This document shows positions 8,422 to 17,900 of a stretch of 64,000 bases of DNA, in pieces. The translations under genes were made by a program, and so were the position numbers. How positions within the stretch are numbered: the first letter of the stretch is position 1; the number at the start of each line of letters is the position of its first letter. The DNA is taken from contig NZ_SHKR01000001.1 of assembly GCF_004217145.1 (NCBI RefSeq), positions 117,583 through 181,582 of the forward strand, in the 5' to 3' direction. The stretch comes from Kribbella rubisoli (lineage in GTDB: Bacteria; Actinomycetota; Actinomycetes; Propionibacteriales; Kribbellaceae). A model generated the notes under the pieces. It ran no database searches and was not told the origin of the DNA. It saw nothing but the letters and a program-made list of their open reading frames with translations.

Positions 8422-9732
8422 TCACGCCCACGTTCCGTGGACGAGGGGCTGGTACCCGAAGTGCTCGAGCTCGTCCATGCAGGCGATCGGCGCGTGCGCC
8501 GCGGCGCGGCCGTCCGGTCCTGCCGCGAACACCTCGCCGGACAGCACGCGGCCGTCCCAGCCGGTCACCTCGCGAATGCTCTCGACGTACCGGCTCAGGC
8601 CGCCGCCGCGCTGGTAGTCGTTGTGCTTGCGGATGAACACGACGAAGTCGAGCGCGCCGGCGATCAGCATCTGGGTGGCGTCCATCGGTAGCCGCTCCAT
8701 CGCCTGGATCGCATAGGTGCTGATCCGGTTGAACACCTCCATCGAGCTGTTCGAGTGGATCGTCGACAGCGAGCCGTCGTTACCCTGGCTCATCGCGTTC
8801 AGCATCGTCACGATCTCATCGCCCAGCACCTCACCCACGATGACCCTCGAAGGGTTCATGCGCAGCGATCGGCGGACCAGATCGGCCATCGTGACCTCGC
8901 CGACGCCCTCGGAGTTCGGCAGCCGTTCCTCGAACGCGACCACGTTCGGGTGCAGGTCCTTGAACTCCCCCAGGCCGAGCTCGAGCGAGCGCTCGACCGT
9001 GATCAGGCGCTCGTGCGGCTGGATCTCGTTGGCCAGCGCGCGCAGCAGCGTGGTCTTCCCGGAGTTCGTCGCGCCCGCGATCATGATGTTCTTCCGCGCC
9101 GCGACCGCGGCCCGCAGGAACGAGCCGATGTCGTCGGAGATGGTCCCGTTGGCCACCAGGTCGCGCAGGAACACCTTGCCGAGGCGGGCACGCCGGATCG
9201 ACACCGCGGGGCGCGAGGTCACGCCCATCACCGCGGACAACCGGGAGCCGTCCGGCAGGCGCAGGTCCAGCTGCGGGTTGGCCGAGTCGAACGGGCGGCT
9301 GGTCAGACCCGCGTGCGCGGCCAGCACCTGGATCAGCTCGACCAGCTCGTCGTCGCTCTCGGCCACCGGACCGGGCGTCTCCTCGCGGCCGTCGCCGTAC
9401 TGCACGAAGACCTGGTCGCAGCCGTTGATGTCGATGTTCTCGACCTCGGGGTCGTCGATCAGCGGCTGCAGCCGGCCGACGCCGAACAGCGCGGAGTGGA
9501 TCGCGCCGGCGATCTGCGCGTCGTCGTCCGGGGTCGGCGGCGTCCGGCCCTCGGCCAGCTCGTACCGCGCGTGGTCCTCGAGGACCTGCACGATCAGCGA
9601 CCGCGCGTACTCCCGCTCGTCCTCCGCACTCATCGGAGGTACGCCGTTCACCTGGTCGCGGCGACGCTGCTCGTTCAGCCGCTCCGCAACCTGCACCCGC
9701 AGCTTGCGCACCAGCTCCTGATCAGCGCTCAT
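8422..9732 (-). CDS. tadA: TadA/CpaF family pilus-assembly ATPase
   Basis: About 436 aa, the motor of the Tad system (VirB11-like secretion ATPase). Visible motifs are the Walker A GATNSGKTT, an Asp/Glu box (ITVERSLELGLGEF), Walker B VIVGEVLGDE, and the His box STIHSNSS. The N-terminal half (VQVAERLNEQRRRDQ, then LIDDPEVENIDINGCDQVF) is the usual N-terminal domain. ATG 9732 is chosen: it is preceded by GAGG at eight bases and starts with the family-like MSADQELVRKLRVQ. An in-frame GTG at 9822 would add 30 residues and overlap the CpaE-like gene. It powers both assembly and possibly retraction (family knowledge). Confidence 0.9.
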   Translation of the reverse strand: MSADQELVRKLRVQVAERLNEQRRRDQVNGVPPMSAEDEREYARSLIVQVLEDHARYELAEGRTPPTPDDDAQIAGAIHSALFGVGRLQPLIDDPEVENIDINGCDQVFVQYGDGREETPGPVAESDDELVELIQVLAAHAGLTSRPFDSANPQLDLRLPDGSRLSAVMGVTSRPAVSIRRARLGKVFLRDLVANGTISDDIGSFLRAAVAARKNIMIAGATNSGKTTLLRALANEIQPHERLITVERSLELGLGEFKDLHPNVVAFEERLPNSEGVGEVTMADLVRRSLRMNPSRVIVGEVLGDEIVTMLNAMSQGNDGSLSTIHSNSSMEVFNRISTYAIQAMERLPMDATQMLIAGALDFVVFIRKHNDYQRGGGLSRYVESIREVTGWDGRVLSGEVFAAGPDGRAAAHAPIACMDELEHFGYQPLVHGTWA

Positions 9733-9808
9733 CGACGTCCTCGCTTCGCTCCGGGCGCCGATGAGACACGAGACGCACTGTGCTGAATGGTGATCTCGCT
9801 CCGCTCGA

Positions 9809-10609
9809 TCACTGATACTCACCCGGCGGGAACGCCGCGTTGGCCATGTCGAAGTCCTGCGGCGGCGGTGCGGACACCAGCGACGCCATCTCCGCGGTGA
9901 TGTCGGTCGCGGTCCGGATCAGCGGAGTCTTGTCGAGACGGCCGTGGCCACGCCCGTCGAAGAACGCCGCGCCGGCCGGGTCGTACGCCAGGTGCCAGCG
10001 GTGCCGCACCGGCACGGACATGGCGTCCAGCACGGTCCAGACCTGCTTCACGCCGTCGCGCCGCTTCGGGTCCGCCACCACGATCACGCCGAGCTGAGCG
10101 TCGACGTGGTGCACCAGTGTGGACAGCCGCTCGCGCAAATGCGCGACCGACGAGCCAGTCGCCGTACAGACCATGACAACGAGACGTGCGGACTGGATGA
10201 CCGGCAGCTGCGGCGAGGACGCACCGATGCGCCCACAGTCCGCCAGTACGTCGCTGTTCTGCATCTGGTTGAACGAGATGCCCAGCGGATGCCACAGACC
10301 GCCCATACCGCCGACCTGCTCCGGCGAACGCACACCGAGCAGTACGTCGAGACCGCCGTCGAGCTGCTGGCTGTGCGCGAGGATCACCTCGTCGCCCAGG
10401 CCCTTCCGGCTCGCAGCGGCCAGGCTGACTAGGCCGCGGTCGGAGTTGAGCGCCGAACCACCCGGTCCGGTCATCCGGATCGCCACGTCGCTGCCGGCCG
10501 GGTCGCACTCGGCCAGCAGCACCTGCCGCGGCCAGAGCGCACCGATGACCAGACTTGCTGTGGTGACTCCGGGTGAACCCTTCGCGCTCGCGAATGCCAC
10601 CAATGCCAT
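9809..10609 (-). CDS. CpaE/TadZ-like P-loop ATPase with atypical Walker A
   Basis: 266 aa, MinD/ParA-fold protein of the Tad locus. The N-terminus VAFASAKGSPGVTTASLVIG aligns with the deviant Walker A of MinD-like ATPases (consensus KGGxGKT), but the second Lys is Val (KGSPGVTT). An Asp-bearing strand (VLLAECDPAGSDVAIRM) follows, and later a switch-like strand (RLVVMVCTATGSSVAHL). TadZ/CpaE proteins place the pilus machine at the cell pole; loss of the catalytic Lys suggests weak or no hydrolysis. The stop of the SAF gene overlaps this start by one base; tadA follows after a 76-bp gap. Confidence 0.8.
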   Translation of the reverse strand: MALVAFASAKGSPGVTTASLVIGALWPRQVLLAECDPAGSDVAIRMTGPGGSALNSDRGLVSLAAASRKGLGDEVILAHSQQLDGGLDVLLGVRSPEQVGGMGGLWHPLGISFNQMQNSDVLADCGRIGASSPQLPVIQSARLVVMVCTATGSSVAHLRERLSTLVHHVDAQLGVIVVADPKRRDGVKQVWTVLDAMSVPVRHRWHLAYDPAGAAFFDGRGHGRLDKTPLIRTATDITAEMASLVSAPPPQDFDMANAAFPPGEYQ

Positions 10610-11349
10610 CAGTTCGCCCCGCCGTTGCGCTCCACGTCGGTCTTGGTCCCCGGGGCCAGCTTCGCGAGCATCAGCGACTTGGACGCCGCGGCCGCGCCGA
10701 CCGTGGTGATCTGGTCGGAAGGGACCAGCACGGTCACGTTCAGCGAGCTGTTCGCGTTGGTCTTCGAGTCGGTGATGGCGCCCGCGCTCGAGGTCACCTG
10801 GGCCGCCTTGACCAGGGTCACCGCCGCCGTGCCGTCCTGGTTGGCCGTGGGGACCCGGGTGATCGAGACGATGTCACCGACCTCGAGCCCGTCCGACGGT
10901 GCGCGCCCGGCCTCCAGGCTGATGCCGACCAGCGCGGCGCCGGCCGGGATCGGCTGCTGCCCGTCCTTGGTGAAGTTCTCGGGCGTGACGAACTGGTCCT
11001 TGTAGAGCCAGGTGGTGGTGTAGCGGCCGAGGTACTTGCTCGCCTCGGACCACGGGATCAGGCCGCCGGTCGCGCCGGCCAGGTCGCCGCGGGACAGGTC
11101 CTTGGCCTCGAGCTTGTGCCCGGGGGCCAGGCTGTCGGCGGAGATCGCCACGAAGTCGGAGCGGTTGCCGCTGTTCAGCGCGATCAGCGCTGAACCGGCG
11201 GCACCGAGCAGGATCAGGATCACCGCAAGCGCGGCCAGGGCCGGACGCCGCTCCCGGCTGCTCGGGAGGCGGTTCGGGCCACCACCCGCCGATCGGCCCG
11301 CTGCCCGGGCGCCTTGGGAAGGGGTTCGCGTGGAGGACGAGAGACTCAC
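10609..11349 (-). CDS. cpaB: CpaB-like SAF-domain protein
   Basis: About 246 aa. A basic Ser/Arg-rich N-terminal segment is followed by one membrane helix (LAALAVILILLGAAGSALIAL) and an extracytoplasmic SAF domain (FVAISADSLAPGHKLEAKDL, IPAGAALVGISLEAGRAPSD, GDIVSITRV). CpaB/RcpC proteins carry this domain in Tad loci and are thought to bind peptidoglycan or help guide the pilus. GTG 11349 is chosen because it begins the basic leader and follows GGTAGG; a longer frame runs to 11379 without support. It is the first gene of the core pilus operon, and its TGA overlaps the next ATG. Confidence 0.8.
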   Translation of the reverse strand: MSLSSSTRTPSQGARAAGRSAGGGPNRLPSSRERRPALAALAVILILLGAAGSALIALNSGNRSDFVAISADSLAPGHKLEAKDLSRGDLAGATGGLIPWSEASKYLGRYTTTWLYKDQFVTPENFTKDGQQPIPAGAALVGISLEAGRAPSDGLEVGDIVSITRVPTANQDGTAAVTLVKAAQVTSSAGAITDSKTNANSSLNVTVLVPSDQITTVGAAAASKSLMLAKLAPGTKTDVERNGGAN

Positions 11350-11401
11350 GCGCCTACCGTAATGGCAGCGAGGTACCACTCACGCCAGCAGGCCGGTGCC
11401 G

Positions 11402-11863
11402 TTACCGCGCTGCGACCCGCCTGCGTTCGAAGGTGGTCAGCAGCTCGTTGAAGGCACCCGGACCGCCGTACAATTGGTCTAGATAGGTGTACAGCGCGCG
11501 CAGCGCCTTGCCGAGGTCCTGCTGCCACCCGCTCTGCTCCTCCATCCACGTCGTCAGCTCCCGTCCCTCGACGAGCGTGACCGCCGCATTGACCGGCTGG
11601 ACCAGTCGGTCGCTCTCCGGATCCCCTACGCCGCTCGGCCCGCGGACCTCCCGGACCGCATCGGCCAGCGCCTGCCGCTCGGCTCCGGTGAAGACGTAGT
11701 CGAATCCGAACTTCCCGTGCAGCTGATCGAGGTACGAACACAGGGCGGTGAACAACTCGATGCCGTCGTACTCCGGGCCGTCGCCGGCCACGTGCCGCAG
11801 CCGGGCGACCATGCTGCGCGCCTCGGAGACGCTCCACTGCGATGTACCCAGCCGCTCGACCAT
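11402..11863 (-). CDS. hypothetical protein with internal duplication
   Basis: 153 aa, soluble, no signal or membrane segment. Two copies of the same unit are visible: residues 39-50 (TALCSYLDQLHG) and 122-133 (RALYTYLDQLYG), each followed by an aromatic/Gly patch and an Arg-ending helix. Both are flanked by acidic, Trp-containing stretches, so the fold is probably a duplicated helical repeat. I do not recognise the family. It is 52 bp upstream of cpaB on the same strand and divergent from the giant-protein cluster, so its partner system is unclear. Confidence 0.6.
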   Translation of the reverse strand: MVERLGTSQWSVSEARSMVARLRHVAGDGPEYDGIELFTALCSYLDQLHGKFGFDYVFTGAERQALADAVREVRGPSGVGDPESDRLVQPVNAAVTLVEGRELTTWMEEQSGWQQDLGKALRALYTYLDQLYGGPGAFNELLTTFERRRVAAR

Positions 11864-11947
11864 GGATTCGATCCTAGGTGGGCGGCCAGGCGTAAATCGT
11901 TAACAGTTCGGGTGATTCGAGTTGCTGGCGAGTAACCGATTGTTTGC

Positions 11948-11953
11948 TAGATT
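11948..11953 (+). promoter_or_regulatory. candidate extended -10 box for the giant cluster
   Basis: TGC-TAGATT reads as an extended -10 element (TGn then TAGATT). No good -35 lies 17 bp upstream; the nearest, TTGCTG, is at 20 bp. It would place the start of transcription at about 11961, inside the palindrome that follows. A transcript starting there would include the GGGAGG just before the GTG at 12012. Confidence 0.35.
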
Positions 11954-11958
11954 CCGGA

Positions 11959-11974
11959 ACTAGGACGTCCTAGT
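11959..11974. promoter_or_regulatory. 16-bp perfect palindrome at the giant cluster start
   Basis: ACTAGGACGTCCTAGT is its own reverse complement across 16 bases. It lies just after the candidate -10 and overlaps the possible GTG at 11973, so it is placed as an operator near the transcription start. No regulator gene adjoins it. It can also be read as containing the Shine-Dalgarno (AGGA) of the 11973 start. Confidence 0.5.
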
Positions 11975-14900
11975 GACAACTGGTGAGCACTTGGACACCC
12001 AACGGGAGGGGGTGAGTCGGCTGACCACACCCATTTCGTCCGCCGCCGATCCGACGACTCGCGCCCGGTGGGCAGTGGGAACCGCGCTCGGGATCCTTCA
12101 CCCGTCCGCCGTTCCGCTGCGTAACGGCAGGGTCTGGCTGACCGGTCGCGACGACATGGTCCCGGCGTACGTCATGCGGGCCCTGGAGGCGCAACTTGCT
12201 CGCCGGGCCGCGGACCGTGCCGCCGACGACCGTCTGCTGGCCGAGGCCGTCTGCGTGCTCGGGGCCGAGGTGGCCCGGGCCCGCGGTCAGGTGCCGGCCC
12301 GCGGCGCGGTCGGAGCGCTCGACCAGTACTTGCGCGGCCCGGGACTGGACCAGTCCCGCCGTACTGAGGCTGAGGCGCTGCTCAGGTACGCGCTGACCAG
12401 TGCCGCTCCGGACGACCCGGAGGCCGCAGCCAGGCTGGACCGCCTGCCCGGATCGGCACGCCCCGTCGCGCTCTCGACGATCGTGTCGGCGTCGGCGACG
12501 ATCAGCCGCGATGCCCTCGTTCTCGGCGTGAACGGGCCGGTGAACGGGCCACCGAACCGGCCGGCCGGCCGGCGACATCGCGCTCCGGTCGGCAACAACC
12601 ACAGACGTGCCGAAGGTCGGCGGGTCTGGACCTCGCAAGTTCACGGCACGGGCCTGGTGACCGGTGCCGGCGGACGACCGAGTGGCCAGACCGATCTGAC
12701 CGGATCCGGTGCGCTGACGGCGCTTGCCGCGATGAACCAGGTGGATCTGGCTGCGTCGGTGACCGACCAGCCGACAGTGGACCTCCAGAGGCAGCTGGCG
12801 ATCCTGCGGACGACGGCCACCGACGTACCGCAGCATGTCCGGGTCGAGATCGGGAAGACCACGCTCGGCGCGATGGCGCAGGGCATCATCCGGTCCGGTA
12901 CGGCGGACGACCCGCACATCCTGCAGATCTCGCCGCGGCTCGCGGACGAGCAATTGCGCCACGTGTGGACCCACCAGCTTTCCCTGATGACGCAGGAGAT
13001 CGCGGCCGCACGGGCGGACCGGCCGCGCGGCGTGCTTCGCCGGCTGAAGTCGGTCTTCGGCCATGAGCGGAGCGACCGCCGACTCAACGCCGACCACGCG
13101 GCGTACCAGGTCATGGTCCGGGACTGGCAGCAGGCTCGCGCCGAGACGCTGGCCAACGGTGCTCCGAGCGGGCCGCGCAGCCTGTCGGATCTGGAGCGCG
13201 ACCTCAACGGCCTGGCCAGAACGATCCGGCGCCATGGCGGCGCCGAGCCGGTCCTCCCCTGGTCCGCCGAGGCGATCGCAGGACCTGACGCGACCGCGTT
13301 CGGCGTCGCCGCTGCACGCGCCAGCGAGCGGCCCGCTCCGCACTCGGTCGCGCACCTCCGCGAGGAGGTCGTCACTCAGATCCAGTCGCTTGAGGCGTCG
13401 GTCACCGAGCTCCAGTCGCAGTCGGCCACAAAGGCCGACACTGCGCAGACCGCTGCAGAGTCGGCCGAAGAGACCAAGCGCAAGGCCGATGAGGAGGAGC
13501 AAGGCCTCGACGTCGGCGCCGCCGAACGCGCCCGGATGCTCCGGGTCAACGCCACGGCCGCTGAGAACAGGTCCACCCGGCACAAGGAGATCAGCGCCGC
13601 GTACGGCGATGCGGCCGCCGAAGCGCAGCACGCGCTGACGGCGTACCGGACGCTCCTCGACGGGATCGACTCGGGCGGCTCACAAGGCCAGCTCAAGGCG
13701 CTGGCCGACGCTGCACGCAGTCAGGTCACCAAGTACGAGCAGAGCTGCAACGCCGCGATGCCGGTCGCGGATGTGCTGATGACCGGCACGCCCGAGGGTG
13801 CTCCGGTCGAACTGCCCGTCGACGTGATCAACGAGGAACTGGCCGCGAACGGCGCCTCCCGTCAGCTGCCTCGGACCGGCCCGCTGCCGTTGGAGAGTGC
13901 GGAGTACCGCCTCCTGCTCTCGCAGGACGGCATGGTGTTCCCGGTCCCCGGTGACGGCGACGGCAGCATCTCGGAGATGCCCGAGGTCCGGGTCCGGATG
14001 CGCGCCCGCAACATCCGGGAGATCACCCGCCGCGACTTCGAGATGGCCGAGCAGATGTCCGGCACGCTCGGCGAGGGCGGTATCAGCGCCGGCACGACGA
14101 ACACGCACTCCGGCAGCACCACCGTCGGGTTGAACCTGCAGCCGATCATCGCGCTGGCCGCACCGGGTACGCCGCTGCACGCGGCCGCTCAGCTGACCAC
14201 GCCGAAGCTCGAGGTCACCCACGGCCACACCCTCGCCGACAACGCCGGCGAGTCCGGCTATCACATGCGCGGCAGGGTTTCCGTCCACCGGGGCGAGTCG
14301 TTGCTGGTGGAGTGGGACGGCGTCCTCGAGGTGGAGGTTCGCAACTCCCCCACCGAGCCGTGGTCCCCGGTCCGGAGCATCGACGCCGGCACCCAGCAGA
14401 CCTGGGTGGCCAGTCCGTACACCGTGAAGTCCGCGGCCAAGACGGTCACGCTCGCGGGCCTCGGCCGCGCCCAGGACGTCACCGGCGAGTTCCCGCGCTA
14501 CACGATGGACAACGTCGACGGTCTGCGCGGCGTCGCCACCGACGTCCTACGCAAGGCACAGGAGCGGTACGGCGACCTGGACGAGGTCACCGCCAGCCAT
14601 ATCTCCGGCCTGATCGTGACCGACACCCCCCGGCTGATCCACGACATGAGCCGGCCGGGCGGTGTCACGCGGAGCTTCCGTGCGGCCGACAACAACGAGT
14701 ACGAGCTCACCTGGGAACTCACCCCGGACTGGAGCAAGGCCGAGCTCGTCGGCGAGTTCAGCTTCGAGATGGGCATGGAAGACGTTCCGGTCGGCTTCCT
14801 CGGCGGCAACGCGAGCCAGACGTACGGCGCGTCGCTCACCGGCACCGGATCGCTGTCGTTCCCCGGCGTACGGGACGCGGCCCACCCGCTGGGCGCGGCG

Positions 14901-17900
14901 ACGGCGCTGAACGATGTCGGCGGCTCCGGCGTGAACCTCTCGCCGAGCGTCTCGGCCGGGCGCAACGTGTCCCGCCAGGGCGGCCAGAACATCAGCAACA
15001 CCACAATCTCGCCAGTCGTCCACCGGTTCATGGGGACGCAGGGCGTCAAGGTCCCGCTGCAGGCGACGGCGACACTGCGCCGGGTCGGCGACCGGAAACC
15101 GCCGATCGTCTCCAACGGCGCATGTACGGCGCACATGCGCGTCGCCGAGGGCGACCTGCTCCGGGCCGGTGGGCGCGCGGATGCGAAGGCGGTACAACGG
15201 GACGAGCACGACGCGATCCGGATGGACCAGGACGGCCGGGCGTTGCTGCGCACCGACCCGGAGCCGCCGACCGGTCCGCAGACCGCGCCGCCGTGGATGG
15301 GCCGCGGCCCGGGCCAGATCCGTGGTGTCGGCCAGGGCCTCGTCCAGAACATCGTCGGCGCCGACGCCGCCTGTCACGACGCGCTGGTCGGGCTCAGGGC
15401 GCAGGGCCTGGTGCCGGAGCTCGACGAGTACGACCGGCCGCGCGGCGACCGTCCCGCGACCAGGGCACAGCTGGCCAACCACGAGCGCGTCGTACAGGCG
15501 ATCAGTGCGGCTCGGCTCGGAGCGGGGATGAACGAGGCCTGCCAGGGCGGCCTGATCGTCGTACTCGAGGACGAGGGCTTCGCCGGCACGCCGCGCTGGC
15601 GCCCGTACCGGTTGACCGTCGACCAGGAGTACGACAAGAACACCGGGGCCTTCGTCTCCGAGGGCCGCGGCACGAGCACGAACGAGAACCAGGTGCCGCT
15701 CGGCATCAGCTCGGTGGCCTCCAGCCGGACGATCGGGCGGAGCAGCTCGGTCCCGGTCTCCGCCGGGATCGAAGCCGGGATCGCACCGGCGAAGGGCGTC
15801 CGCGGCTGGGCGGCCAAGCTCGGGGTGAAGGCCAGCCGGTCCGCGTTCATGCGGAACATGAGCTGGACGGCGGGACTCCGGATCAACCGGGTCACGCTGA
15901 GCGAGAGCACCGAACCACTGGACCGGGTCAAGCAGAAAATCCGGATCAAGTTCGCGGAGATCACCGACAAGGGCGATGCCACCCCGCTGGCCGATGTCCT
16001 CGGCAGCATGGAGATCGCATACGACAGCCCGCTGGCCCGAGCTGGTACGCCGATGCTCGCGCAGGCTCAGGCGCCGACCGCGGAGGCCGTCGAGCAGGCA
16101 ATGCCCGTCGCCGTCGACGCGGGCAACGCCGCCGATGCGCTGGTGGACGCGATCCCGGCGATCCGTGCCGACTCGACCGCACTGCCGGCGCTGCACGCGG
16201 CGCTGGCCCCGACCAGCCTGGTCGCGAACCGCGACTGGATGAACGGGACGTACAAGCCGACGTTCATGGTGGTGCAGGCGCCGGGCAACCCGCTCCACGC
16301 ACTCCGGGACGGCACGATCCTGCCGCAGCAGTACCAGGTGCACATCCGCGGCGAGGCGGTCAGCCTCACCCATGTCGCGATGACCCAGCAGAACAGCGTC
16401 GACATCAACTTCACGATGAGCGATGTCGGGTACACGTCGGGGACGTCCACCTCCGGCGGCGTCAGCGGCAGGGCCAGCGGCGGTCCGGTCGCCGCAGACG
16501 GTTCGGCGTACTCCGGAGGCCTGTCGCTCGGACGGACCGGCGGTACGGCGCAATCGACGACGGTCAGCGAGACATCGGGCGAAGAGCGTCTGCTGATCAA
16601 TGCCGGCACGCACCACCAGTTCCTCGAGCAGTACCGGATGTTCGCGGACATCGTGCACAACGGGCAGGTCGTCAAGACTGTGCCGCTGCCCGATGCGACC
16701 GTGCAGAAGCTGATGGCCGAGCGAAGGGCAATGGAGCTCTACGCGTCCGGCAAGCTCGACCTGCCGCTCAGCGCGGTCAGCGATGCGGCCGAGCGGTACC
16801 TGAACGACAAGCTCCCGCTCAGTCCGCGCGTCCGCGGCGGCTTCGTCCGGCGCTACACGCTGGAGAAGCAGGGCGTCACCACTGGTCTGGCCGCAACGCA
16901 CACGACAGAGCGGTTCGCCGCGAAACTCCGCGCGGAAGGCCTCACCGCGGCCGACCAGTACCAGACCGAGGACGAGAGGCTCACCGCGAGCATGGACCAG
17001 TCCGACGAGCTGGCCAGGACCGGCCGCACCATGCACGCCACCGGGCCGTACAAGGACAGCCTGGGCGCGGCCGAGGTCGAGAAGCTGGTGGTGGTCTCGG
17101 GACAGTTGACCCAGCCTGCCGACCTCGCTCCGCAGATCGAGGCCCAGATCGACGAGATCGCCCCCGGCCTGCGGAACGCCAGCCCGGTGCTGCAAGCCGG
17201 GGTGGAGATCGGCTTCAAACCTGAGAACCTCGGTGGCCAGCTGGACGACATGCTCGGCCCGGCCGGAATCGAGATCCCGCTCGAGGCCCCGCTCGACGGC
17301 CGGAAGCATCCCGACGTGATGATCGGCGTGGTGCAGGCACGCTTCGAGGGCGATGTGATCGTCCGTACGGTGCTGACCGACAAGGACGGCAACATCCTCA
17401 CCGACGAGCACGGCCGGCCGAAGCTCGCACCGGAACAGGCCGGCGGTGCCGAGCAGGGGTACGACTACGAGCAGCGCGACCGGTCCGTGAGCCGGACCAA
17501 GTCGATCTCGGTCGGCGCCGACGGCGGCGTTCCGGGGGCGGGCGGCGTCAACCCCACGGCCGGTGTCGCGACGGACCTGACCACGACCGACACCCTCGGC
17601 GACGGTCACCAGAACACCGTCCTGCGCCGGCACGGCAACTTCGTCCGCAACCTGGCCGAGCGGAAGGTGGTCTTCACCACCCAGGTGGTCCGGCTGCACA
17701 ACGCCGGTGCGGCGGCCATGTCCAGCACCAGTGCGAAGTTGCGCCGACTCGACCCGGACGCCAACGTCACCCGGTCCGCGCCGCGCGAGCTGACCGCGAC
17801 GCTGTACACGATGATGCCGGAAGGCGAGCTGAAGGACGGCCCGACGCCGCAGACCGCGGAGCTGGCCGAGGAGCGACCCGACCACCGCACGGTCCGGCTC

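Noticed and set aside
9733..9822. N-terminal extension of TadA from GTG 9822
   Set aside because: It would overlap the CpaE-like gene, lacks family similarity, and ATG 9732 has a good ribosome-binding site.
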